Origin: Clostridia bacterium
Lineage (GTDB): Bacteria; Bacillota; Clostridia; Christensenellales; Borkfalkiaceae
Reading direction: 5' to 3'
NCBI GenBank assembly: GCA_017457225.1
Contig: JAFTHW010000011.1
Span: 1-64,000, forward strand
Length of the DNA stretch: 64,000 nucleotides
Shown: in pieces, positions 1 through 7,124 of the stretch
Layout: every line of letters begins with the position of its first letter
How positions within the stretch are numbered: position 1 is the stretch's first letter
The notes under the pieces: model-generated
What the model was told of the DNA's origin: nothing
Databases searched by the model: none
The model's input: the letters and a program-made list of their open reading frames with translations, nothing else
Translations under genes and position numbers: made by a program

Positions 1-986
1 ATTCTGTCTTTATAAAAAATATTCGTTGTTTTATTGCCTTGATACTGCGTCCAGTTTTGTTCAAGTCGTTTAGGACAAAGAACGAGAATGGACTTGTTAC
101 GCAGCGAATAGTATTGCATAACGGCAAGAGCAGTAAAGGTTTTTCCTAAACCAACGCTATCCGCCAAAATGCAACCGTTGTATCTTTCAAGTTTATTGAT
201 TATGCCAACTACACCGTCTTTTTGAAAGTTGTAAAGTTTGTTCCAAATAATGCTGTTTTTGAAACCTGTCGCTTCATTTGGCATAAAGTCTTCGTCAAGG
301 TCTTTCAAAAATTCATTGAAGATGTTGTAAAGAATTATAAAATAGATGAATTCGGGGGAATTTTCTTTATAGCAAGAAGAAATATAATCTACAACAGCGG
401 TCGTAATATCTTCAAGTTGGCTTTCGTTATTCCATAAACGGTCAAATTCGGAGATAAAAAACTTGCTTTGTTCGGGAATATCGGTCTTCATTATTCCGAT
501 TAGTTTACTATCGTTTCTTTCATATCCAAGATCTGCAGTAGTGAATCCTTCGACGGGCGTATAGTGAACATGAGCGTCGTCCGCAGTAATGTTTATCATT
601 GTTTGCGTTGAAATAGGTGCTTTCAAGGTTTTAATTTTAACCTTGTTTTTTATCCATTCGGCACATTCACGGGCTATGGCTTTTTGTGTCATTTGATTTT
701 TGAGTTTTATCTCAAATTCCGTTCCGCATATACCCGTTTCTGAAAGTTTAGGGATAAAGAACTCGCGTTTTTCTTTTTTGATATTGTCGCTAACCTGTTC
801 GGAAAGAAAAGTAGGCGTAGTAAACAAAAAACTTAACTCTTCAATCTTTTCAAGCTCTTCTTTCAAAGCGTCATACGCATAAATTGAAAAACAGGATGCG
901 GCAATACGCAATCTGCTACCGTTTTTCAACTCAATTTTTAAGTCATCGCCGAGCAATTTACTTGTGTTGTTAATTATATCGACCAT
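1..986 (-). CDS. PLD/SNF2-type helicase, N-terminal part (cut by window edge)
   Basis: The frame is open from ATG at 986 to the left edge, giving 328 residues. AAAGGA lies 5 bases before the start. The first ~200 residues look like the N-terminal region found on phospholipase-D-like/SNF2 helicases; this is a weak family impression. Near the edge the protein has ADSVGLGKT followed by LVLCPKRLEQNW, the Walker A and Ia blocks of superfamily 2 helicases. The catalytic DEAH and C-terminal motifs lie outside the window. It sits next to an integrase inside an apparent integrated element, so a restriction or anti-phage role is possible, but nothing here proves it. Confidence 0.75.
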   Translation of the reverse strand, partial: MVDIINNTSKLLGDDLKIELKNGSRLRIAASCFSIYAYDALKEELEKIEELSFLFTTPTFLSEQVSDNIKKEKREFFIPKLSETGICGTEFEIKLKNQMTQKAIARECAEWIKNKVKIKTLKAPISTQTMINITADDAHVHYTPVEGFTTADLGYERNDSKLIGIMKTDIPEQSKFFISEFDRLWNNESQLEDITTAVVDYISSCYKENSPEFIYFIILYNIFNEFLKDLDEDFMPNEATGFKNSIIWNKLYNFQKDGVVGIINKLERYNGCILADSVGLGKTFTALAVMQYYSLRNKSILVLCPKRLEQNWTQYQGNKTTNIFYKDR

Positions 987-1034
987 TTTTTATCCTTTGC
1001 AATACAAGTTCAATATGGAATTTAATTCCAGTTT

Positions 1035-1114
1035 TATAGATGAACTTTAAGAAAGAAAAAAGTTCACCTGTTATGGTAATAGGCGAACTTTTTTCTCCTT
1101 TTGGTTCATCTATA
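1035..1114. repeat. Nested inverted repeat upstream of the helicase gene
   Basis: TATAGATGAAC at 1035-1045 pairs with GTTCATCTATA at 1104-1114. An inner 16-base arm (1054-1069) pairs with 1081-1096 with a single mismatch. On the minus strand it lies between the integrase stop and the helicase start, so it would sit in the helicase 5' leader. It could be a terminator-like structure, an operator or a recombinase arm site. Confidence 0.6.
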
Positions 1115-1158
1115 ACATAGTGTAACGGAAGAAATAGTTGAACACGGGTGGTTATGTA

Positions 1159-1187
1159 TTGACTTTAGATTGATTTTTTGATATAAT
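1159..1187 (+). promoter_or_regulatory. Plus-strand promoter facing a terminator
   Basis: TTGACT (1159-1164), 17-base spacer, TATAAT (1182-1187). The predicted start is about 1194, and a terminator-like hairpin begins only 7 bases later. No gene follows on this strand, so any product would be a very short RNA. Confidence 0.45.
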
Positions 1188-1200
1188 ATAGAATAAATTT

Positions 1201-1230
1201 GACATCTATTACCATAGTAGGTGTCTTTTA
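1201..1230. terminator. Hairpin at the integrase 3' end
   Basis: GACATCTA (1201-1208) pairs with TAGGTGTC (1218-1225) apart from one wobble. TTTTATTTTT follows on the plus strand. It lies 9 bases beyond the integrase stop codon. Its interior repeats, in inverted orientation, a motif of the 1035-1114 hairpin. Confidence 0.5.
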
Positions 1231-1233
1231 TTT

Positions 1234-2163
1234 TTATAAAAATTTACCCAACTTATTCATCATCTCTTTCTTATGTTCCATTAACGAATGAACATAGCGA
1301 TTCAGTGTAATTGTTGGGTTTTTATGTCCGAGAATTTCGGATAGCGTTTTAACATCCATTCCACATTCAAGAGCGCGAGTGGCGAACGTATGTCGTAATG
1401 CGTGGAATCCTTTATGTGGTATATGCAATTTTTGGAGTAAGGACGAGAATGTTTTTTGATATGATCTAACAGCGATTTCTTTGTTACCGTTGCTTATGAC
1501 GTATTTACTATCAGTCTTTTTACGCAAATCTCGTAACAATGGAGTGATTTGCTTTGGCAAAGGAATAACTCTTATCGAAGAAATAGTTTTCGGCTTTTCG
1601 GTAATTCTGCAATATGTTCCGTTTGAGTTTTTGCCGTCGTGGCAAGTTTTATTAACCGATAATTCGCCTTTTTGAAAATCAATATCCGTCCACTCAAGAG
1701 CGAGAAGCTCGCCGATGCGAAGCCCAGTATATAAGCATAATAGAATCCCAAATGTTTTAACTTTCTTATGCTCTAATACGGCTTGTTCGATTTTCTTCTG
1801 CTCCGTAGGGTTAAAGCAAGTAACTTGTTTTTCACTAATTTTTGGCCGCTTGATTTTGTCTGCGGTGTATTCCTTGCAAAGCCCCAAACGGTTAGCCGTT
1901 TCCAGTGAACCCTGTATCACGCTGATAATGGAATTTACGGAGTTGGGAGAAAGACCGCCACCAGTTTTCAAGTTCCCATTTTGTAGGAGCTGGGTAATAA
2001 ATTTTTGGATAATAATAGGCGATAGGTCATCCATTTCATATTCGCCCAGTCTGGGGTTGATATGCTGATTGACAATCTCAACATATCGAGTGTAAGTTTT
2101 TGTTTTTGACGATGGTTTGATATAGTTTTCAAGCCAATCGTCCAACCAATTTCTATATTTCAT
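1234..2163 (-). CDS. Tyrosine recombinase (phage/ICE integrase)
   Basis: The 309-residue protein has an N-terminal SAM-like core-binding domain (about 1-100) and a C-terminal catalytic domain. Visible catalytic residues are Arg149 (TGLRIGEL), His254 and Arg257 (HALRHTF), His280 (ILGHKN) and the nucleophile Tyr290 (NRYVH). Enzymes of this family insert and excise elements at short target sites, often in tRNA genes. AAAGGAG precedes the ATG. The gene lies about 660 bases from a tRNA-Ser 3' fragment, the likely attachment site. A hairpin in its leader may attenuate expression. Confidence 0.93.
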   Translation of the reverse strand: MKYRNWLDDWLENYIKPSSKTKTYTRYVEIVNQHINPRLGEYEMDDLSPIIIQKFITQLLQNGNLKTGGGLSPNSVNSIISVIQGSLETANRLGLCKEYTADKIKRPKISEKQVTCFNPTEQKKIEQAVLEHKKVKTFGILLCLYTGLRIGELLALEWTDIDFQKGELSVNKTCHDGKNSNGTYCRITEKPKTISSIRVIPLPKQITPLLRDLRKKTDSKYVISNGNKEIAVRSYQKTFSSLLQKLHIPHKGFHALRHTFATRALECGMDVKTLSEILGHKNPTITLNRYVHSLMEHKKEMMNKLGKFL

Positions 2164-2200
2164 ATAATATCTCCTTTATATTATTTTTGACGATATTTAT

Positions 2201-2230
2201 AAAAAATCCGCACGAAACTCGTGCGGATTT
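2201..2230 (-). terminator. Intrinsic terminator-like hairpin in the integrase leader
   Basis: A perfect 12-bp stem (2204-2215 with 2219-2230, loop of 3) is followed on the minus strand by a run of T. It lies downstream of the integrase promoter and upstream of its ribosome site, so it looks like an attenuator rather than the end of another gene. Confidence 0.6.
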
Positions 2231-2267
2231 CTTCGGCTATTTATTGCCATTTTACGTGGGTTATATA

Positions 2268-2296
2268 ATTATAGCATTTTTCATAATAACACTCAA
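2268..2296 (-). promoter_or_regulatory. Integrase promoter
   Basis: On the minus strand TTGAGT (2291-2296) and TATAAT (2268-2273) are separated by 17 bases. The predicted start is near 2261, leaving a leader of about 100 bases that contains the hairpin at 2201-2230. Confidence 0.55.
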
Positions 2297-2315
2297 TTAT
2301 TATGGCTCTTTTAAG

Positions 2316-2344
2316 TTGTAAAATTTGATTTTTAATGGTATAAT
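2316..2344 (+). promoter_or_regulatory. Promoter of the small zinc-ribbon gene
   Basis: TTGTAA (2316-2321), 17-base spacer and TATAAT (2339-2344) point toward the gene that starts at 2400. It is divergent from the integrase promoter. Confidence 0.5.
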
Positions 2345-2399
2345 ATAATTATAGTTATCAACAAAAACTATATAATCACATATAGATTGGGTAAAAATT

Positions 2400-2573
2400 A
2401 TGCAACGAAATAATACACGGAAATGGTATGCCGCTTGTCCTATCTGCGGACGTAAATTATGTAAAGCCGAAAATGGCTCGGCGGTGGAAATTCTTTGTCC
2501 ACGTTGCAGTAATTTAGTGAGAATAGAAATAAAAAATGAAGTAATCCACGTGTTTCTTTTGGAAAAAGAATAA
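2400..2573 (+). CDS. Small zinc-ribbon protein (Com-like)
   Basis: This is a 57-residue reading frame. It contains CPICG at residues 13-17 and CPRC at 33-36, two CxxC knuckles typical of a zinc ribbon, then a short beta-rich tail. The layout resembles small Com-like phage proteins, but similarity cannot be tested here. The ribosome site is weak (TTGGG about 9 bases upstream). It lies between integrase and attachment site, a common place for element cargo or regulators. Confidence 0.55.
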   Translation: MQRNNTRKWYAACPICGRKLCKAENGSAVEILCPRCSNLVRIEIKNEVIHVFLLEKE

Positions 2574-2602
2574 GCTATGTTTATTTTTACACATAAATCA
2601 AC

Positions 2603-2631
2603 TTGTTTTAGAGTGGATATTGTGGTATAAT
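2603..2631 (+). promoter_or_regulatory. Outward promoter near the element end
   Basis: TTGTTT (2603-2608), 17 bases, TATAAT (2626-2631). No gene is recognisable between here and the tRNA fragment at 2825. It could give a small RNA or transcribe across the attachment site. Confidence 0.4.
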
Positions 2632-2824
2632 ATTTCTACAAATCTCTACAAAAAGCAGTCGGGAATTTTGAAAAATTAAAAATAACTTGCGGTCAATAAC
2701 AATCAATGGATTTATCGTAATTTCGCCAAAAATTAAGCAAACCAACAGTTTTTAAGGCGTTTTGAAGATAATTTATTGCATTGAATTTAATGGCGTTTAG
2801 GCGTATAACAAACAGGGGATAAAA

Positions 2825-2880
2825 CTTGAAAACCGTTTGGGTGAAAGCCCACGGGGGTTCGAATCCCTCTTCTTGCGCCA
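2825..2880 (+). other. 3' half of tRNA-Ser(UGA); probable attachment site
   Basis: From the anticodon loop (CTTGAAA, anticodon TGA at 2827-2829) onward the sequence matches a class II serine tRNA. It has a long variable arm (TGGG/CCCA hairpin), a T arm with the TTCGAAT loop closed by five pairs, the acceptor 3' strand TTCTTGC, discriminator G and an encoded CCA. The 5' half is missing; the sequence before 2825 does not form the D arm or the acceptor partner. A tRNA cut at the anticodon loop beside a tyrosine integrase is the expected appearance of an attachment site. Confidence 0.7.
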
Positions 2881-2918
2881 AAAAATATGGGAACGAAATT
2901 TTTCGTTCCCATATTTTT
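2881..2918. terminator. Terminator after the tRNA-Ser fragment
   Basis: A perfect 18-bp inverted repeat (2881-2898 and 2901-2918) ends in TTTTT. It starts right after the encoded CCA, so it probably terminates the host tRNA gene. Confidence 0.75.
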
Positions 2919-3039
2919 GTCTTACGGATTTGAAGAGGGATTCGAGGGTTGGAGCCGTTTTGCGAGAGCAAAACGCTTTGCCTCACGGATGTCGGAAAAC
3001 GATCAAGCTGACGGCAAAGGACGCCATTGATAATGGCGG

Positions 3040-3082
3040 AGCGGGGCGCGCCGCTAAAGGCGAGAATCCCTCTTTCTGCGCC
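3040..3082 (+). other. Second, degraded tRNA-like 3' end
   Basis: GAATCCCTC, TTTCTGC, G and CCA occur in the order and spacing of a class II tRNA T arm and acceptor end. The T loop and upstream arms do not fold properly. An 18-bp terminator hairpin follows directly, as for the copy at 2825-2880. It may be an old attachment scar or a decayed tRNA. Confidence 0.4.
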
Positions 3083-3123
3083 ATATACAAATAGACAACC
3101 TTGTTGGTTGTCTATTTGTATAT
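3083..3123. terminator. Terminator after the second tRNA-like end
   Basis: A perfect 18-bp stem (3083-3100 with 3106-3123) encloses a TTGTT loop. Confidence 0.6.
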
Positions 3124-3174
3124 GTTTGAGGGTAGCACGATTCCCCGTATTACGGGGGTTCGCGCGAGCGACGT

Positions 3175-3410
3175 TTACGTCTCAACGCTTTGGCGGTTGT
3201 AGAGAATAATAACCTTATCGTCATACAAAATAACACGATTTATAAACGAGTTCAAGAACTCGTTTTTTTCTTCGCCTTTTTCGTATTTCATATAGGCAAA
3301 ATAGGTCAAAAATTTCTTAACCTCATCTACTTGTAAAGGCTTCGTCTGTTTTGTTTTCAAGTTCAGATTGCTCGGCTTCTAAATTTAGCAAACGTTCTTT
3401 TGTTGTTTTT
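3175..3410 (-). pseudogene. Serine recombinase remnant (C-terminal part, frameshifted)
   Basis: One frame gives a segment ending FLNSFINRVILYDDKVII, which resembles the C-terminal end of Firmicutes large serine recombinases. Just upstream, a second frame gives ERLLNLEAEQSELENKT, like the coiled coil that precedes it. The two parts need a frameshift and are interrupted by stops (a TAG just upstream of 3360 and a TAA further upstream). No catalytic N-terminal domain is present. This is a decayed fragment, probably from an earlier element at the same hot spot. Confidence 0.6.
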
Positions 3411-3485
3411 TAATATCCCGTATTCAATTCCTGTCATAATTAGTTTTTTAATTTTTAAAAATTTTACAAAAACGTATCAAAACGG

Positions 3486-3514
3486 TTGGTTTTTTCTCCG
3501 CGCGGTGCTATAAT
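3486..3514 (+). promoter_or_regulatory. Promoter of the SLC13-like permease
   Basis: TTGGTT (3486-3491), 17-base spacer, TATAAT (3509-3514). The leader to the ATG at 3574 is about 53 bases. Confidence 0.6.
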
Positions 3515-3573
3515 ATCTTTCGGCGCGTGAAAAACGAGTGTTTTTGCGCAACGGAAAACAAAGGAGAAAAGGT

Positions 3574-4731
3574 ATGCAGATCGCCAAACGCAAACCGATT
3601 GAACACGGTACGCACGGGGAACGGAAAGGAAAAATCACGTCGTTTTTGAAAAAGAACGCCGTATTATGTATCGCCGTCGTAGCCGCTTTGGTTACCTCTG
3701 TCATCGTACCACCCGACAAGGAATATCTCTCCTATTTCGATTTAAAAACGCTGACTTGTCTGTTTTGCGTACTCGCCGTCGTTTGCGCGTTCCGCAATAT
3801 CCGATTCTTTTCCTATCTTGCCTCTTCCATCGTACGACTGTTTAAAAACACCCGCGCCTGCATCCTCGCCCTCGTCTATATTACGTTCTTAGGGTCGATG
3901 CTCATCGCCAACGATATGGCACTCTTGACCTTTTTACCCCTCGGATTTTTCGTACTGTCCTCCACCGGACAACGCAAATATATGGCGTTCACGTTCATTA
4001 TGCAGAACATAGCCGCCAATTTAGGGGGAATGCTGACTCCCTTTGGAAATCCGCAAAACCTGTACTTATACACGAAATTCAATATCCCCACGGGCGAGTT
4101 CGTCGCGACCATGCTGCCACCCTTTTGCATTTCTATCGCGCTCATTACCCTGTGTTGTCTGTTCGTGAAAAAACAGCCTTTAACGCTTACGGAAGAAGAC
4201 TACGCCCTCCCCAAACTCCGTACGGTCATCTATTCTATATTATTTGTCTTATCCATCGTCATCGTGTTCCGCGTGATCCCCTATTGGATCGGTTTGATCG
4301 TCATTCTTATCTCTCTTCTGATCCTCGATCGGAAAGCGCTCAAGGACGTGGATTACGGACTTCTTTTGACGTTCGTGGCGTTCTTTATCTTTTCGGGGAA
4401 TATGGCGCGGATTCCCGCGGTGCAAAAATTGTTTTCCGATTTAATGTCGAAAAATCCGCTACTCGTTTCCGCGCTGTCTTGCCAAGTCATCAGTAACGTG
4501 CCGTCCGCGATCTTGCTTTCAAAGTTTACGACCGATTGGCGCGAGCTCCTCGTCGGCGTCAATATCGGCGGCGTGGGTACGCTGATCTCCTCGCTGGCGA
4601 GCCTGATCACCTTCCGAGAATACACCAAACACAACCCGGGAAAAGCGGGCAAGTACGTATTGCTCTTCTCCGCATTCAATTTCGGGTTCTTGATTCTATT
4701 GACGCTAGCGGAGTATTTTATATTCCTATAA
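3574..4731 (+). CDS. SLC13/ArsB-NhaD superfamily permease
   Basis: This is a 385-residue integral membrane protein with about ten hydrophobic segments. The central stretch with NLGGMLTPFGNPQNLYLY and a later SNVPSAILL have the helix-hairpin pattern of the ion-transporter superfamily (citrate, arsenite or Na+/H+ carriers). The substrate is unknown. I start at 3574 rather than at the longer frame (3538) because AAAGGAG lies 8 bases before this ATG and the promoter places transcription start just before 3538. It stands alone, with its own promoter and terminator. Confidence 0.8.
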   Translation: MQIAKRKPIEHGTHGERKGKITSFLKKNAVLCIAVVAALVTSVIVPPDKEYLSYFDLKTLTCLFCVLAVVCAFRNIRFFSYLASSIVRLFKNTRACILALVYITFLGSMLIANDMALLTFLPLGFFVLSSTGQRKYMAFTFIMQNIAANLGGMLTPFGNPQNLYLYTKFNIPTGEFVATMLPPFCISIALITLCCLFVKKQPLTLTEEDYALPKLRTVIYSILFVLSIVIVFRVIPYWIGLIVILISLLILDRKALKDVDYGLLLTFVAFFIFSGNMARIPAVQKLFSDLMSKNPLLVSALSCQVISNVPSAILLSKFTTDWRELLVGVNIGGVGTLISSLASLITFREYTKHNPGKAGKYVLLFSAFNFGFLILLTLAEYFIFL

Positions 4732-4743
4732 CATCGTATTTTT

Positions 4744-4773
4744 AAAGCCCTGCGGCGAGCCGCAGGGCTTTTT
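4744..4773. terminator. Bidirectional terminator
   Basis: AAAGCCCTGCGG pairs with CCGCAGGGCTTT around CGAG, with T on one side and A on the other. It serves the permease on the plus strand and the DUF1653 gene on the minus strand. Confidence 0.85.
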
Positions 4774-4782
4774 GAATTCTCT

Positions 4783-5007
4783 TTATTCTCCGATATAGGT
4801 GAAGCGTTTTTGCTTCACGCCGCCAAATTCCACTTCCTCCTCCCACATAGAAAGAGGGCGCACCCATACCTCGCGCTCGCCGTACAACGCGCGGTACACC
4901 ACCGTTTCTTCCAACGTTTCCGAATTCTTTGCCACCGCCAGCGCTTCGTATTCCTTGCCTTTGAAATGGCGGTATTTTCCCAATTTAATTTTCGTCGTTT
5001 CCATCAT
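4783..5007 (-). CDS. DUF1653 protein
   Basis: This 74-residue protein has the DUF1653 pattern: GKYRHFKGKEYEAL, then VVYRALYGEREVWVRP. The function is unknown; the family is a small SH3-like barrel. There are two in-frame ATGs (5007 and 5004). The AAGGAG site is 1 base from the first and 4 from the second, so translation may start at 5004. It lies just after a terminator that ends the arginine operon, so it is expressed by read-through or independently. Confidence 0.8.
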   Translation of the reverse strand: MMETTKIKLGKYRHFKGKEYEALAVAKNSETLEETVVYRALYGEREVWVRPLSMWEEEVEFGGVKQKRFTYIGE

Positions 5008-5014
5008 ACTCCTT

Positions 5015-5044
5015 AAAAAAGCTCCTCCGCGAACGCGGAAGAGC
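5015..5044 (-). terminator. Terminator of the arginine operon
   Basis: The stem GCTCTTCCGCG/CGCGGAGGAGC has a short loop and a T6 run on the minus strand, directly after the argF stop codon. The T run merges into the ribosome site of the next gene. Confidence 0.75.
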
Positions 5045-5052
5045 CGTTTTTC

Positions 5053-5958
5053 TTATTTACTAAGACATTTTACGAGTACAGCTTTCTGCGCGTGCAGGCG
5101 GTTTTCCGCTTCGTCGAAAATTTCGTTTGCGTGCGCCTCGAATACTTCCGCCGTAATCTCCTCCTCGCGATGCGCGGGCAAGCAATGTAAAACGATTGCA
5201 TCGCTTTTCGCCACGCCCATAACCTCCGCGTTGATCTGATAGCCTTTGAAGATCTTCTTTCTGGCTTCCGCTTCCGCTTCCTGGCCCATCGACGCCCAAA
5301 CGTCCGTATACAGAACATCCGCGCCCTCCGCCGCTTTCAATACGTCGTCGGTGCAGGTGAATTTCCCGTTCTTCTCCGCCCACTGCATAATCTCTGCGTC
5401 CGGACGATAGCCCTCGGGACAAGCCACGGAAACTTCCATTCCCATCTTGATACCGCCGACGATCAACGAGTTCGTCATATTGTTCCCGTCGCCGATATAG
5501 CAGAGTTTGTTGCCGCTGATTCCGTCCTTGTATTCGCGAATGGTCATCAAATCCGCAAGGACTTGGCAAGGGTGACAATAGTCCGTGAGTCCGTTGATTA
5601 CGGGAATCGAGCCGTACTTGGCAAGATCCTCCACTTCCTTTTGATCAAAGGTACGGATCATAATGCCGTCTAAATATCTGGACAGAACGCGCGCCGTATC
5701 CTCCACGGGCTCTCCTCTGCCGATCTGTAGATCGCGGGAGCTTAAAAACAGCGCCATACCGCCGAGATCGTACATACCCGTTTCAAACGAAACGCGAGTA
5801 CGCGTAGAGGATTTTTCAAAGATCATACCCAGCGTTTTGCCCTCGAGCAAAGGGTGCTTGATCCCGTTTTTCTTTTCAAATTTCAATTGATCCGCAAGGT
5901 TTAAAATTTCGCTGATTTCCTTTGCGCTCAAATCCATCAACTTTAATAAATGTTTCAT
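5053..5958 (-). CDS. argF: Ornithine carbamoyltransferase
   Basis: The enzyme makes citrulline from ornithine and carbamoyl phosphate in the cytoplasm, step six of arginine synthesis. At 301 residues it has the usual length. STRTR (51-55) binds carbamoyl phosphate, HPCQ (near 130) and HCLP (258-261) bind ornithine. I start at 5958 (MKHLLKLMDLS). This ATG overlaps the argD stop as ATGA, which suggests coupled translation; a longer frame to 6009 adds 17 residues unlike the family. It is the last gene of the operon before the terminator. Confidence 0.96.
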   Translation of the reverse strand: MKHLLKLMDLSAKEISEILNLADQLKFEKKNGIKHPLLEGKTLGMIFEKSSTRTRVSFETGMYDLGGMALFLSSRDLQIGRGEPVEDTARVLSRYLDGIMIRTFDQKEVEDLAKYGSIPVINGLTDYCHPCQVLADLMTIREYKDGISGNKLCYIGDGNNMTNSLIVGGIKMGMEVSVACPEGYRPDAEIMQWAEKNGKFTCTDDVLKAAEGADVLYTDVWASMGQEAEAEARKKIFKGYQINAEVMGVAKSDAIVLHCLPAHREEEITAEVFEAHANEIFDEAENRLHAQKAVLVKCLSK

Positions 5959-7115
5959 TCCGCACACACTTCCTTTATAATTTTTACCGCTTTTTTCAAC
6001 TGTTCCCAAGAGATATTCAATGCCGGTAACAGTCTTACTTTTTGTTTCGCTTTAATGACGAGCACGCCCTTTTCCATACAGCCTGCAATCACGGCGGACG
6101 CGTCCTTTTCGCACTCCACGCCGATCATTAAGCCGAGTCCGGATACGCTCTTGATCCCTTTCGCTCCCGTCAGTTCTCTAAATACGTATTCGCTACGCTC
6201 TTTCACGCCGTCCAAAACCGTTTTGTCCAAACGCTGAAGAATGCTGAGCGCCCCTGCCGCGCAAACGGGATTTCCGCCGAACGTCGAGCCGTTGAGCCCG
6301 GGCGTGAAAACGTCCGCCTTTTCCCCGAGCATCGTCGCTCCGATCGGCAAACCGCCACCCAAACCTTTCGCCGTCGTAACGACGTCGGGCTCAATGCCAT
6401 AGACCATATACGCGTACAACTCGCCCATACGTCCGTTGCCCGTCTGCACTTCGTCCACGATGAAAAGCAGGTCTTCTTGTTTTGCAAGTTCTGCAACCGC
6501 TTTCACGTACGCGGGCTGTAATGCCGTTACGCCGCCCTCGCCCTGTACGAGCTCAATCATAATTCCGCAGCATTTATGCGCTTTGACAAGCCGTTTCATA
6601 TGCTCGATATCGTTCGGCTCTGCGTGAACGAATCCGTCCGTCATAGGCGTAAAATGTTCGTGGAATACGTCTTGTCCCGTCGCCGAAAGCGTCGTGATCG
6701 TTCTCCCGTGGAAACTGTTTTTCAGCGTAATGATCGTATCGTATTCTTTGCCTTTCTTGTCCGCGCCGTATTTTCTCGCCGCTTTGATGGCGCACTCGTT
6801 GGCTTCCGCTCCCGAATTGGAGAAAAAGACTTTTTTCAATCCCGTTCGCTTGCAAAGCTCTTTGGCAAGCAACGCGCAAGGCGCATTGTAGTACAAGTTC
6901 GACGTATGTTGAATTTGTCCAATTTGCGCGATAACCGCCTGTTGCCACTTTTCGTCGGCGACCCCGAATGCGTTGACCGCAATCCCCGTGCCAAGATCGA
7001 TATATTCTTTCCCGTTCTCGTCGTACACGAGAGAGCCTTTACCCGATACGAGCTGCAAGGGAAACCGCGCGTACGTTCCCGCAACGTATTCCTTGTCTAT
7101 CCCTTTGATGTCCAT
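5955..7115 (-). CDS. argD: Acetylornithine aminotransferase
   Basis: This PLP enzyme converts N-acetylglutamate semialdehyde to N-acetylornithine with glutamate. The 386-residue class III aminotransferase has SNSGAEANECAIK (near 99-111), DEVQTG (221-226) and the Schiff-base lysine Lys250 in TTAKGLGGGLPIG. AGAGG precedes the ATG. Its stop overlaps the argF start by 4 bases. It could also act on succinyl-diaminopimelate, as some ArgD enzymes do. Confidence 0.95.
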   Translation of the reverse strand: MDIKGIDKEYVAGTYARFPLQLVSGKGSLVYDENGKEYIDLGTGIAVNAFGVADEKWQQAVIAQIGQIQHTSNLYYNAPCALLAKELCKRTGLKKVFFSNSGAEANECAIKAARKYGADKKGKEYDTIITLKNSFHGRTITTLSATGQDVFHEHFTPMTDGFVHAEPNDIEHMKRLVKAHKCCGIMIELVQGEGGVTALQPAYVKAVAELAKQEDLLFIVDEVQTGNGRMGELYAYMVYGIEPDVVTTAKGLGGGLPIGATMLGEKADVFTPGLNGSTFGGNPVCAAGALSILQRLDKTVLDGVKERSEYVFRELTGAKGIKSVSGLGLMIGVECEKDASAVIAGCMEKGVLVIKAKQKVRLLPALNISWEQLKKAVKIIKEVCAE

Positions 7116-7124
7116 AACTGCCTC

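Noticed and set aside
2761..2880. A complete tRNA gene at the attachment site
   Set aside because: The 5' acceptor strand (expected GCAAGAA) and D arm are not found upstream of the anticodon loop.
2693..2986. 97-residue minus-strand frame with EEGFEPP
   Set aside because: It is the antisense of the tRNA-Ser fragment and its terminator; such frames are a known artefact.
2837..3209. Two short plus-strand frames over the attachment region
   Set aside because: They overlap tRNA-like ends and terminator stems and have no ribosome sites.
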